The notes beneath the pieces are model-generated. The model was not told where the DNA came from. It ran no database searches and worked only from the letters and a program-made list of their open reading frames with translations. DNA of 19,604 bases from NCBI GenBank assembly GCA_003140115.1, contig PLIQ01000410.1, positions 1,972 to 21,575 on the forward strand, in the 5' to 3' direction. Shown here one piece after another: positions 7,545-15,146 of this stretch (position 1 is the stretch's first letter; every line of letters begins with the position of its first letter). This stretch comes from Actinomycetota bacterium (lineage in GTDB: Bacteria; Actinomycetota; Actinomycetes; Streptosporangiales; Streptosporangiaceae). Made by a program: the position numbers and the translations under genes.

Positions 7545-8648
7545 GTGTTCTCACGAGGCGCGATCGCGGACCCGCGGGCCGGAACGGCGGCCGGGCTCGC
7601 GGCGGTGAGCATCTGGGGCATGGCGCCCGTGGCTACCCGGGCCCTCGTCCTGCAACTGGCGCCGCTGCCGTTGCTCGTGCTCCGGATGGGCGTGGCCTCG
7701 GTCGTCTTGCTCCCCTGGTGCGGTCCGGTGCTGCGGAGCCCCGGGCGGAAATACGTACCGCGGCTGATGGTCGCGGGACTGCTGGGCATGGTCGGCTATA
7801 ACCTGCCGGTCACCATCGGGCTGCAGTGGGTCCGGGCCTCCACCGCCGGGCTGGTGCTGGCCAGCGAGCCGGTCTGGCTGCTGTTGCTGGCGGCTGCCTT
7901 CCTCGGCGAGCGGGTGAGCCGGCGGTGCTGGGCGGGCGCGGCGATTGCCCTGGCCGGGGTGGCGGTGCTGGCTGGCCCCGGCGTTCTGTCGTCCCGGGGC
8001 GGCGCCAGGGAGCTCGCGGGCGTGGGGCTGATCGCGCTCGGCACCCTGCTGTTCGCCGCGTACACCCTGATGCTCCGGCCGCTGAGCCGGGCCTGCGGCC
8101 CGGTGCCCGCGACGGCCGCGTCCACCGTGGCGGGCAGCGTGTTTTATGCCGCCTTCGCCGCGACGGTGACCCCCGATCAGCTCGGCCGGCTCCCGGCCGC
8201 CGCCTGGGGTGAGCTGGCGTTCCTGGCCATCGGCAGCAACGTTGTGGGCATGCTGGCCTGGAACCTGGCCGTCGCCCGCCTGCCGGGACCGCGGGCCGGC
8301 CTGCTGCTGTACCTGGAACCGCTGGTCAGCGTGGCCGGGGCGGTGACGCTGCTCGGCGAGCGTCTGTCGGCCGGCCTGGCGGTCGGCGGCGCGCTAGTCA
8401 TGGGCGGGATCGCCGCCACCTGGACGCCCGGGCCACGCGATAAGGACCCGCACGTCTTCTCACCTGACGATAAATCTGGGTGGCATGATGGGGATCACGC
8501 GAGGCGGCGGGAGGTCCGAGATGAGCAAGGCGTTCGCGGATCGCTGGGGGGTGCCGGTCCGGGCGGCCAGCGCCGATGCGGTGGCCCTGCTCGACGAGGC
8601 CGTCGAGGACCTGGCGGCGCTGGCGGGCGATCCCGGCGCGGACGCTGA
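7545..8648 (+). CDS. EamA/DMT-family transporter with out-of-frame C-terminal run-on
   Basis: This is a 10-TM drug/metabolite transporter-type permease. Two EamA repeats are visible: residues about 15-145 (AAVSIWGMAPVATRALV, then GYNLPVTIGLQWVRASTAGLVLASEPVW and FLGERVS) and about 160-295 (second ALGTLLFAAYTLML and YLEPLVSVAGAVTLLGERLS). The substrate is unknown; relatives export amino acids or other metabolites. The GTG start at 7545 is used because no better start fits the first helix. The transporter fold ends at about residue 297 (GGIAATWTPGP), but the frame stays open to 8648. The last roughly 43 residues are the out-of-frame reading of the next gene and are Arg/Gly-rich low-quality sequence. 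Either the original stop was lost or this is an unusually long 128-base overlap. Confidence 0.87.
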   Translation: MFSRGAIADPRAGTAAGLAAVSIWGMAPVATRALVLQLAPLPLLVLRMGVASVVLLPWCGPVLRSPGRKYVPRLMVAGLLGMVGYNLPVTIGLQWVRASTAGLVLASEPVWLLLLAAAFLGERVSRRCWAGAAIALAGVAVLAGPGVLSSRGGARELAGVGLIALGTLLFAAYTLMLRPLSRACGPVPATAASTVAGSVFYAAFAATVTPDQLGRLPAAAWGELAFLAIGSNVVGMLAWNLAVARLPGPRAGLLLYLEPLVSVAGAVTLLGERLSAGLAVGGALVMGGIAATWTPGPRDKDPHVFSPDDKSGWHDGDHARRREVRDEQGVRGSLGGAGPGGQRRCGGPARRGRRGPGGAGGRSRRGR

Positions 8649-9855
8649 GGCGGCCATCGCGGCCGATGACAGCCTGGTGCTCGGTCACATCTACCGGGCC
8701 TATCTCGCGCTGTACGGGACGACGCCGGAGGGCGTCGCGACGGCCGCCGAGATCGTCAAGAAGCTGGACGAGGCGGTCCTGGGGGAACGGGAGACCCATC
8801 ACCTGCGCGCGGCGCGGTCCTGGGCCGACGGCGACTGGGAGGGCAGCGCCCGCTCGCTCGAGCGGGCCCTGCTATGCCATCCGCGGGACCTGCTCGCGCT
8901 CAAGGTGGCCCAGGATCTGTACTTCTTCCTCGGCAACCGCCTCGAGCTGCGCGATGTGGCCGCCCGGGTACTGCCCGCGTGGCCGGCCAGCCAGCCGGGC
9001 TGGGGATACGTGCAGGGCATCTACGCGTTCGGCCTGGAGGAGAACGCCGACTACCGGCAAGCGGAATCTCGCGCCCGGGCCGCGCTGGACCATAACCCCA
9101 AGGACGTGTGGTCGGTACACGCGCTGGCGCACGTCTTTGAGATGGAAGGCAGCCAGCGAGACGGCGTCGATTTCCTCACCACCTCGGCCGGTAACTGGTC
9201 CGGCAGCTACTTCGCCGTCCACAACTGGTGGCACCTGACCCTGTACCACCTGGAACTCGGGGAGATCGACGAGGCGCTCGCCCTGTACGACACCACCATC
9301 CGGGCCAGGCGGTCCACCGAGTGGCTTGACGTGGTGGACGCCGCCGCCCTGCTGTGGCGGCTGTCGCTGTTCGGCGTCGACGTCACCGACCGGGCCGCGC
9401 AGCTCGCGGCCGACGTCGACGATCTGGTCGGCGATCCGGTCTACATTTTCCACGACTGGCACGCGGTGATGGCCTTCGCCCTGGCGGGCGACCGGGCGCG
9501 GGTCGAGCGGGTGATCCTGACCAACCGGCACCTGAGCGCGCCGACCAACCGGATGGCCGCCGAGCGGGCCGGCCTGGACCTGCTCGAGGCGTTCGGGGCG
9601 TTCGCGGCGGGCCGTGCGGACCGGGCCATCGACCTGCTGATCGACATCCGGCCGCGGGCCCACGCGATCGGCGGGAGCCACGCGCAGCGCGACATCATCG
9701 ACCTGACCCTGATCGCCGCGGCCGCCCGGGCCGACGACGACAGCCTGGCGCGGACCCTGGTCGCCGAACGGGCGGCGCGCAAGCCTTCCGCCGAGGCCTG
9801 CGCCCGGCAGCTGATCATCGAGAATGGCGGCTCGCCCGGCGCGCTGGTCTGGTGA
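8521..9855 (+). CDS. Tetratricopeptide repeat protein, TTC38-like
   Basis: This is a 444-aa soluble helical-repeat protein. The middle matches the TTC38-like family: degenerate TPR helices (THHLRAARSWADGDWEGSA, RDLLALKVAQDLYFFLG), then VHALAHVFEMEGSQRDGVDFL and NWWHLTLYHLELGEIDEALALYD, whose His-x-x-Trp-His cluster is characteristic of that family. The role is unknown; TPRs usually mediate protein contacts. ATG 8521 (MSKAFADRWGVPV) is preferred over the ATG at 8485 because GGGAGG lies about 7-8 bases upstream. The first 128 bases overlap the open tail of the EamA frame, so the two are probably co-transcribed. It ends before a strong hairpin. Confidence 0.85.
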   Translation: MSKAFADRWGVPVRAASADAVALLDEAVEDLAALAGDPGADAEAAIAADDSLVLGHIYRAYLALYGTTPEGVATAAEIVKKLDEAVLGERETHHLRAARSWADGDWEGSARSLERALLCHPRDLLALKVAQDLYFFLGNRLELRDVAARVLPAWPASQPGWGYVQGIYAFGLEENADYRQAESRARAALDHNPKDVWSVHALAHVFEMEGSQRDGVDFLTTSAGNWSGSYFAVHNWWHLTLYHLELGEIDEALALYDTTIRARRSTEWLDVVDAAALLWRLSLFGVDVTDRAAQLAADVDDLVGDPVYIFHDWHAVMAFALAGDRARVERVILTNRHLSAPTNRMAAERAGLDLLEAFGAFAAGRADRAIDLLIDIRPRAHAIGGSHAQRDIIDLTLIAAAARADDDSLARTLVAERAARKPSAEACARQLIIENGGSPGALVW

Positions 9856-9893
9856 CGAGCCCGCGGTGGATCCGCCTGCCGCGGCTACGCCTC

Positions 9894-9931
9894 GAGCCCG
9901 GATCTCGCGGCCAGCGCGAGGATCCGGGCTC
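9894..9931. terminator. Near-perfect hairpin between convergent genes
   Basis: An 11-bp perfect inverted repeat GAGCCCGGATC (9894-9904) and GATCCGGGCTC (9921-9931) is extended inward by TCGCG/CGCGA with one bulged G and a 5-base loop. It sits between the TPR gene stop (9855) and the convergent MFS gene stop (9954), so it can serve both. There is no T tract. Confidence 0.8.
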
Positions 9932-9953
9932 GTAGTTCGGCGATCGTCCGGGA

Positions 9954-11375
9954 TCAGTGCACCGCTTCGAGTTCGCGGGCCTCGTCGGTCACGGAACCGC
10001 TCGTGGCGGCCCGGCGCATCCGCGGCAGGAACAGGGCGGCGGCCGACGCGACGGCCACCGCGGCGCCGCCCACCCAGACCGCCGGGACCAGGCCGGAGAC
10101 GAACGCCGTGCCGCTGAGGTAGCTCCCGTGGGCGGAGAACACCGCGCCGAGTACGGCGATCCCGAACACCCCGCCCAGCTCGCGGATGGCGTTGCTGGCG
10201 CCGGAGGCGATGCCCTCCTGGTCGCGCCGGACCGAGCTGAGCACCACGTTGGCGACCGGCGCGAAGAACAGCGACATCCCGACGCCGGCGATCACGAAGG
10301 CCGGGACCATCGTGGTGTAGGCCACGGTGGGGCTGACCACCGCGGCCAGCCAGCCCAGCCCGATGGCCTGCAGGGCCAGCCCGGTGACCAGCAGCGGCCG
10401 CCCGCCGATGCGGTCAGACAGGGCACCCGCGACGGGGGCGATGAACACCGGCATCCCGGTCCAGGGCAGGGTCCGCAGCCCGGCCTGCAGCGGGCTGTAG
10501 TGCTGGACGACCTGCAGGAACTGCGCGAGCAGGAAGATGGAGCCGAACATCCCGAAGAACATCAGCAGCGACGCGACGTTGGTCAGGGTGAAGCTGCGGC
10601 TGCGGAACAGGTGCATGGGCAGCATCGGCTCGCGGGCCCGCAGTTCCCAGGCGACGAACGCGGCCACCAGCAGCGCGCCGATCACAATGGGCGGCAGAAC
10701 GGTGCCGCTGGTCCAGCCGTGGTCGTTGCCGCGGACCACGCCGAGCACGATGCCCAGCAGGCCCACGCTGGCCAGCACCAGGCCGGGCAGGTCCAGGCTG
10801 GTCGACGGCCCGTGGCTCTCGGTGAGCCGGGCACGGGCGATCGGCAGCAGCACGATGCCGATCGGCACGTTCAGCCAGAAGATCCACTGCCAGGACGCGC
10901 CCTCGACGACGGCCCCGCCGACCAGCGGGCCGATGGCGATGGCCAGGCCGCCGACGGCACCCCAGGCGCCCAGGGCCAGGCCGCGCCGTTGCGGGGTCAC
11001 CGCGGCCGACAGCAGCGTAAGGGTCAGCGGGATCACCATGGCGGCTCCGACGCCCTGCACGGCCCGCGCGGCGACGAGCGCGCCGATTCCGGGCGCGAGC
11101 GCGGCGGCGGCCGACCCGGCGGTGAACAGGCTCAGGCCGATGACGAACATCCGGCGGCGGCCGTACCGCTCGCCGAGCGTGGCCCCGGTGAGCAGCAGCA
11201 CCGCGAAGGTGAGGGTGTAGGCGTTGACCGTCCACTGCAGCCCTTGGAGCGAGGCGTGCAGGTGAGCCCGGATCGAGGGCAGCGCGGTCGTCACGACCAG
11301 GTTGTCGAGCGAGGCCATGAACAAGGCGGCCGAGGTCACGGCGAAGGTCCATGCGGTGCGGCTCTTCGCGGTCAT
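9954..11375 (-). CDS. MFS exporter, DHA2 (14-TM, EmrB/QacA-like) family
   Basis: This 473-aa proton-coupled drug exporter candidate is of the normal length for 14-TM DHA2 pumps. Visible landmarks are the TM1 signature SLDNLVVTTALPSI, motif A after TM2 (GERYGRRRMFVIG), the ARAVQGVGAAMVIP segment of TM4, and motif C in TM5 (GAVGGLAIAIGPLVGGAVV) followed by the WQWIFWLNVPIGI loop. ATG 11375 (MTAKSRTAW) is chosen over an in-frame start at 11405 because AGGAGGG lies about 7-8 bases before it. It is 52 bases downstream of tetR on the same strand, and a TetR-type operator lies in the gap. The substrate is unknown; repression by the TetR neighbour is a strong inference. Confidence 0.93.
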   Translation of the reverse strand: MTAKSRTAWTFAVTSAALFMASLDNLVVTTALPSIRAHLHASLQGLQWTVNAYTLTFAVLLLTGATLGERYGRRRMFVIGLSLFTAGSAAAALAPGIGALVAARAVQGVGAAMVIPLTLTLLSAAVTPQRRGLALGAWGAVGGLAIAIGPLVGGAVVEGASWQWIFWLNVPIGIVLLPIARARLTESHGPSTSLDLPGLVLASVGLLGIVLGVVRGNDHGWTSGTVLPPIVIGALLVAAFVAWELRAREPMLPMHLFRSRSFTLTNVASLLMFFGMFGSIFLLAQFLQVVQHYSPLQAGLRTLPWTGMPVFIAPVAGALSDRIGGRPLLVTGLALQAIGLGWLAAVVSPTVAYTTMVPAFVIAGVGMSLFFAPVANVVLSSVRRDQEGIASGASNAIRELGGVFGIAVLGAVFSAHGSYLSGTAFVSGLVPAVWVGGAAVAVASAAALFLPRMRRAATSGSVTDEARELEAVH

Positions 11376-11391
11376 GGTGTTCCCTCCTAGG

Positions 11392-11407
11392 AAGTGAGTA
11401 GTCACTA
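11392..11407. promoter_or_regulatory. Candidate TetR operator in front of the MFS exporter
   Basis: AGTGA-GTAG-TCACT (11393-11406) is an inverted repeat with 5-bp arms and a 4-base spacer, followed by A, giving TCACTA on the right. It matches the half-sites of the stronger palindrome in the tetR promoter region and lies directly upstream of the exporter ribosome site, where a bound repressor would block transcription. Confidence 0.7.
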
Positions 11408-11427
11408 ACTTGTCGGCTTAAAAAAAA

Positions 11428-11973
11428 TTAGGCGGGCGAGTTCTTCGGGCACCAGCTGGTCCACCGCTCGTCGACGGCGGGCAGGTCCATCGCGGCGGCG
11501 ACGTTCATCAGCATGCCGACGGCGAAGAAGTCCACCACGGTCTGGAACGGCAGCCCGGTCAGCCGCTCGATCAGTTCCCACAGCTTCTTGAACCCGGCCC
11601 GGGTCGCGGCCCGGATCTCGGGATCGTCGCACGCGGCGTAGGCCTGCATCTGCAGTAGGAGCAGGACACGGTCCTCGAGGAGTTGCTCGTAGGCGTCCGC
11701 CATCGCCGTCAGCGCCTCCTCGCCGGTGAGGTCACCGACCGCGGCGGTGAATGCGTCGCGTATCCGGCCGAAGCAGCGGTCCACCAGCTCCAGGAACAGT
11801 GCCTTCTTGGTCGGGAAGAGGCGGAACAGGTACGGCTGACTGATGCCGGCCTGCCGGGCGACATCCTCGGTCGAGGTGCCCGCCAACCCGTGCGCGGCGA
11901 ACTCGGCAACCGCGGCGTCGAGGACCAGCTCACGGCGTTCCGCCGCCGGCATCCGCTGCTTGGTCTCGGTCAT
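11428..11973 (-). CDS. TetR/AcrR-family transcriptional regulator
   Basis: This is a 181-aa repressor. The N-terminal TetR DNA-binding domain spans about residues 12-60: RRELVLDAAVAEFAAHGLAGT, then TEDVARQAGISQPYLFRLFPTKKALF, with the typical aromatic recognition helix. The C-terminal ligand domain is helical and ends with a family-typical VVDFFAVGMLMNVAAAMDL segment. ATG 11973 is preferred; a GTG two codons upstream (11979) is possible. No ribosome site is visible, so a leaderless message is likely. Its stop is followed by eight T's on the coding strand. It is upstream of the MFS exporter and 16 bases from a divergent small membrane gene, with a palindromic operator between the start codons. 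It probably represses itself, the exporter and the small gene, and is released by a pump substrate. Confidence 0.92.
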   Translation of the reverse strand: MTETKQRMPAAERRELVLDAAVAEFAAHGLAGTSTEDVARQAGISQPYLFRLFPTKKALFLELVDRCFGRIRDAFTAAVGDLTGEEALTAMADAYEQLLEDRVLLLLQMQAYAACDDPEIRAATRAGFKKLWELIERLTGLPFQTVVDFFAVGMLMNVAAAMDLPAVDERWTSWCPKNSPA

Positions 11974-11983
11974 GGACACTAAG

Positions 11984-12001
11984 GTAGTGATGACTCACTA
12001 C
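11984..12001. promoter_or_regulatory. Candidate TetR operator between tetR and the small membrane gene
   Basis: GTAGTGA-TGAC-TCACTAC is a perfect inverted repeat with 7-bp arms and a 4-base spacer. It covers the start codon of the divergent small gene (ATG 11990) and begins 11 bases upstream of the tetR ATG. The same core recurs in front of the exporter at 11392-11407, which supports a shared regulator. Confidence 0.78.
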
Positions 12002-12217
12002 TATGTCAAGGCCGCCTTGGTCGGAATCGTGGGCGGCTACATCGCGGCGATCGCCTTTTTCCGGAGCAACTCGCTCGACGGCCTGTCCGAGCTGACCAGC
12101 ATCCCGGTGACCAACCTGCTGGTGATCCTGGTGGGCCTCCCGCTCGCCGCGACGGTCCTCGGCTGGCTGCTGACCGGCCGCGACCCGGCCGGCATCGTCC
12201 GCCAGCCGCTCGAATAA
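11990..12217 (+). CDS. Small two-TM membrane protein, divergent from tetR
   Basis: This is a 75-aa protein with two predicted TM helices (about residues 6-24, VKAALVGIVGGYIAAIAFF, and 41-61, VTNLLVILVGLPLAATVLGWL) and a short charged C-terminus ending RQPLE. ATG 11990 follows AAGGT at 11981-11985 at a short spacing, and the start lies inside the TetR operator. The frame continues upstream to 11843, but only antisense to tetR. Function is unknown; a small accessory of the efflux unit is possible. A deleted, diverged copy of its 3' part and flank occurs at 16246-16374. Confidence 0.65.
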   Translation: MTHYYVKAALVGIVGGYIAAIAFFRSNSLDGLSELTSIPVTNLLVILVGLPLAATVLGWLLTGRDPAGIVRQPLE

Positions 12218-12247
12218 CGCCGAACGGGAATCCCGGTGTCCGGCCCG
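12020..12247 (+). repeat. Direct repeat, copy 1 (small membrane gene and 3' flank)
   Basis: The blocks 12020-12037 and 12143-12247 recur in the same orientation at 16246-16263 and 16270-16374. The first block (18 bases) is identical. The second is 105 bases without gaps and 11 differences, and it continues about 30 bases past the stop codon, so the homology is of DNA and not just of protein. Copy 1 retains the 105 bases between the blocks. Confidence 0.85.
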
Positions 12248-12277
12248 GTATCCCTCACATCGTGTACGCCGGAATCC

Positions 12278-12976
12278 TCAGCGTCCCTCTAGGTACCTGA
12301 TCGCCGCGATCACCCGGCGGTTGTCGCTGTCTGAGGGAGCCAGTCCTAGCTTGGCGAAGATGCTGGCCACGTGCTTCTCCACCACGCCAGGGGTGATGAA
12401 CAGCCCCTCGGCGATGGCGGTATTCGAGCGTCCCTGCGCGATCAGGGACAGCACTTCACGCTCCCGCCCGGTGAGCGACGCCAGCGAATCGGCGTGCCGG
12501 CCGGCGCCGAGAAGGTTCCTGACCACTTCGGGGTCGAGTACGGTACCGCCGCGCGCCACGCTGCCGATGGCCTCGATGAAGTCGCTGACGTCCGCCACTC
12601 GGTCCTTCAGCAGGTAGCCGACTCCGGCCGGCGACGCGCCCAACAGCTCCGTCGCTGCTCGTGCCTCGATGTACTGGGAAAACACCAGCACGCCGACACG
12701 GGGATGCTCGCGGCGGATCGCCAGCGCCGCCTGCAGCCCCTCGTCGGTGTGCGTCGGCGGCATCCGCACGTCGATGATCGCGACGTCAGGCTGGTGGACC
12801 TCGACCGCCCGCATCAAGGCCTCGGCGTCCGCCACCGCCGACACCACGTCGTGTCCCCGGCGGGCAAGGGTCTGGGTGAGCCCGTCCCGCATGATCGCCG
12901 CGTCCTCCGCGATCACTATCCGCAGCCTGCCCGTCCCGCCGGCGCTGTTCTGATCGGCTCCGGTCCCGGCGCTCAT
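12278..12976 (-). CDS. NarL/FixJ (LuxR-type) response regulator
   Basis: This 232-aa DNA-binding regulator is the partner of the adjacent HisKA_3 kinase. The receiver at about residues 18-140 has phospho-acceptor Asp69 (VAIIDVRMPPT), switch Ser100 (VLVFSQY) and Lys124 (GYLLKDRV). A LuxR-type helix-turn-helix spans about 167-225 (LTGREREVLSLIAQGRSN, then VEKHVASIFAKLGL). ATG 12976 shares its A with the kinase stop (TGATG), giving translational coupling as the last gene of the ATPase-permease-kinase-regulator unit. It probably controls the exporter; the inverted repeat at 16086-16112 is a candidate site. It is convergent with the small membrane gene, 60 bases apart. Confidence 0.94.
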   Translation of the reverse strand: MSAGTGADQNSAGGTGRLRIVIAEDAAIMRDGLTQTLARRGHDVVSAVADAEALMRAVEVHQPDVAIIDVRMPPTHTDEGLQAALAIRREHPRVGVLVFSQYIEARAATELLGASPAGVGYLLKDRVADVSDFIEAIGSVARGGTVLDPEVVRNLLGAGRHADSLASLTGREREVLSLIAQGRSNTAIAEGLFITPGVVEKHVASIFAKLGLAPSDSDNRRVIAAIRYLEGR

Positions 12977-14268
12977 CAGGCGTGCACCGGCAGCTCGATG
13001 GTCATGGTCGTCGGCCCGCCCAGCGGGCTGTCCGCGGACAGCAGGCCGTCGACCGTCTGCACCCGTTCAACCAGCCCGGCGAGCCCGCCACCGGGCTTCA
13101 GCGTGGCCTGCCCGGCCCCGTCGTCGGTCACGCTCACCACGAGCCTTCCGGTCTCGTCGCTCACGCTGATGTCCGCCCGGCTGGCCCCGCTGTGCTTGGC
13201 CATGTTGGCCAGCAGTTCCGCGGCGCAGAAGTACGCGATGGCCTCGATGGCCGGCGACGGCCGGCCACCAAGGTCGACCGTCACCCCGACGGGAACCGCG
13301 CTCGCCTCCGCCAGCACGGCCAGCGCCGCCGGCAGGCCGCGGTCGAGCACGGCTGGATGGATGCCCCTGGCCAGGTCCCGCAGCTCGGCGAGCGTCTCCT
13401 TGGCGTTGCGATGCGCGGCGGCGGCGAGCGAGATCGTGCGCTCCGCGTCGGCCGCGTGCTCCAGGTTCTCCTTGATCTCGCCGAGCGTCATAGCCAGCGC
13501 CGCCAGGCGGACCTGCGCCCCGTCGTGCAGGTCCCGCTCGATCCCGCGCAACCTGGCCTCCGCCTGGTCCACCACGCGGGCCCGCCGCTGGGTCAGCTCG
13601 CGCTCACGTTCGGCGGCCACGGCGATTCGCGCCTGCGCGTCGCGTTCGGCCTCTAGCCGGGCGGCGCGCTCTTCAAGCGCGCTGAAACGGGCCCGCCGGT
13701 ACCGATAGGCCACGGAATCGCCGAGTACCCACGCGGCTACGGTCAGGCCGCCAAGCCCGATGGCCGCGCCGAGCACCGCGTCCCCGGCGTAGGCCTGGTG
13801 GGCCGGGGACCAGCGGGCAATGGCCGCCACCGCTCCGAGCAGGCAGATGACCAGCCCGGCGATCGATACGGGCCGCGGGCGGTAAGCGGCCAGCGTGTAC
13901 AGCAGCACCGGGATCGCCAGGTCGGTGGTACCGGCCGGCTGGAGGGCGAAGACCTGGGCCGAGCCGCCGGTTCGCACGCCGAAGGCGATCTGTGCCGCGC
14001 AGATCGCCGCCGCGGCGGCGAACGCCGCTACCGGATACCGGCGGCGCGGCACCACGGTGGCGGCGAGCAGAACGTTAACGGCGACGTAGGCGACCCGCGA
14101 GGGCGCACCGGTCGTTCCCGCGGTGAACTGCGGCACGCTGAACCCGAGCAACGCCGCGGCCAGGAGGCCGTCGGCCTGGAGCGGATCGCGGGCCAGCCAG
14201 GCGCTGACTCTGCTCAGCACCTGCCCAGGGTAAGTGCTGACCGCGAAGCACCTGGCTGACCTGCTCAT
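12976..14268 (-). CDS. HisKA_3 sensor histidine kinase (NarX/DesK-type)
   Basis: This membrane kinase of about 430 aa has about six N-terminal TM helices (about residues 30-190) with no sizeable extracellular domain, a coiled-coil linker (ALEERAARLEAERDAQ), a HisKA_3 dimerisation domain with phospho-acceptor His248 in RDLHDGAQVRL, and an HATPase_c domain (AELLANMAKHSG N box; VTDDGAG G box). Such intramembrane-sensing kinases often monitor an adjacent ABC transporter. The start is uncertain: GTG 14307 overlaps the permease stop, ATG 14268 lies 28 bases after it, and GTG 14220 begins VLSRVSAWLARDP, closest to the usual family N-terminus. None has a clear ribosome site. It ends in a TGATG overlap with the response regulator. 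Confidence 0.92.
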   Translation of the reverse strand: MSRSARCFAVSTYPGQVLSRVSAWLARDPLQADGLLAAALLGFSVPQFTAGTTGAPSRVAYVAVNVLLAATVVPRRRYPVAAFAAAAAICAAQIAFGVRTGGSAQVFALQPAGTTDLAIPVLLYTLAAYRPRPVSIAGLVICLLGAVAAIARWSPAHQAYAGDAVLGAAIGLGGLTVAAWVLGDSVAYRYRRARFSALEERAARLEAERDAQARIAVAAERERELTQRRARVVDQAEARLRGIERDLHDGAQVRLAALAMTLGEIKENLEHAADAERTISLAAAAHRNAKETLAELRDLARGIHPAVLDRGLPAALAVLAEASAVPVGVTVDLGGRPSPAIEAIAYFCAAELLANMAKHSGASRADISVSDETGRLVVSVTDDGAGQATLKPGGGLAGLVERVQTVDGLLSADSPLGGPTTMTIELPVHA

Positions 14269-14296
14269 TGAGCCCGTTCTGTCCGGTCGTGACCGG

Positions 14297-15145
14297 CTAG
14301 GCGTCACGACGGCTGAACAGCAGCGCGCCGATGCCGAGCATGATGACCGCGTAGCCGCCGAACACCGCGAACTCGCCCCACGCGGGGAACATGTTCGGGT
14401 TCAGCAGCTGGCTCTGCGAGCTGGTGATGGCCGGCAGGATGTCGCCTCCGGGCAGCCATCGATCCACAACCGCGTACCAGGAGCTTGGTAGCGCCTTGGC
14501 GAGCTGCGGCAGCAGGAACATCAACCCGAACGACGCGGTGATGCCGCCGGCCGTGTTGCGCACGATCGCGCCGATGCCGTACGCCATCGCGCCGGACAGG
14601 GCCACGAAGAACCCGGTCAGCAGGACAGCCCGCAGCGCGCCCGGCTGGGACAGCGACGCGCTCTGGCCCGTACTGCGCAGCAGGCTCTGGCCGACACCGA
14701 AGACCGCCAAGCTGGTCGCGAGCGCGATCACCACGCTGACCGCGGCGAAGACCGCGGCCTTGGACCAGTACAGCACGGCCCGGCGCGGCATTACGGCCAG
14801 TGAGGTGCGGATCATGCCGGTCGAGTATTCCGAGGTGAGCACCAGCGTGCCGAGGACCAGGATCACCAGCTGCCCGAACAGCGCCACCCCGGTGACGCTG
14901 GCCTGCGTCGCGTCGAAGCCGACCTTGGCCTGCGCCGCCATGTGCGGCCAGGTGTGCGCCGTGCCCAGGCAGTCCGCCACGGTCCAGGCGAAACCGGCCA
15001 CCACCAGCAGGATCAGCGACCAGTAAGTGGACCGCACTGAGCGGAGCTTGGTGAATTCGCTGCGCAGCGTTCCGGCGATACCGGCCCTGACGCCCAGCGC
15101 GGGCACCGCGGCCGGCCTGGCCAGTCCGGCGGTTGCTACTGCCAT
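14297..15145 (-). CDS. ABC-2-type transporter permease
   Basis: This is a 282-aa membrane subunit with about six TM helices. A cytoplasmic N-terminus carries the family hallmark SEFTKLRSVRSTYW, followed by TM1 (SLILLVVAGFAWTVADCL), a segment ending TSEYSTGMIRTSLAVMPRR that is conserved in this family, and a C-terminal RRDA end. ATG 15145 is chosen: AGGAGG lies 6-7 bases upstream, and the ATPase stop is separated from it by one base. It would form the exporter with the upstream ATPase, for a peptide, lantibiotic-like or lipid substrate that cannot be named. A second permease with the same SRRDA ending enters at the right edge of the window. Confidence 0.92.
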   Translation of the reverse strand: MAVATAGLARPAAVPALGVRAGIAGTLRSEFTKLRSVRSTYWSLILLVVAGFAWTVADCLGTAHTWPHMAAQAKVGFDATQASVTGVALFGQLVILVLGTLVLTSEYSTGMIRTSLAVMPRRAVLYWSKAAVFAAVSVVIALATSLAVFGVGQSLLRSTGQSASLSQPGALRAVLLTGFFVALSGAMAYGIGAIVRNTAGGITASFGLMFLLPQLAKALPSSWYAVVDRWLPGGDILPAITSSQSQLLNPNMFPAWGEFAVFGGYAVIMLGIGALLFSRRDA

Positions 15146-15146
15146 G

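Noticed and set aside
9957..11390. 477-aa plus-strand frame opposite the MFS exporter
   Set aside because: Its translation is Gly/Gln/Arg/His-rich low complexity with no domain, typical of antisense to a GC-rich membrane protein gene.
12371..13708. 445-aa plus-strand frame opposite the two-component genes
   Set aside because: It spans two well-supported minus-strand genes and has no recognisable domain or ribosome site.
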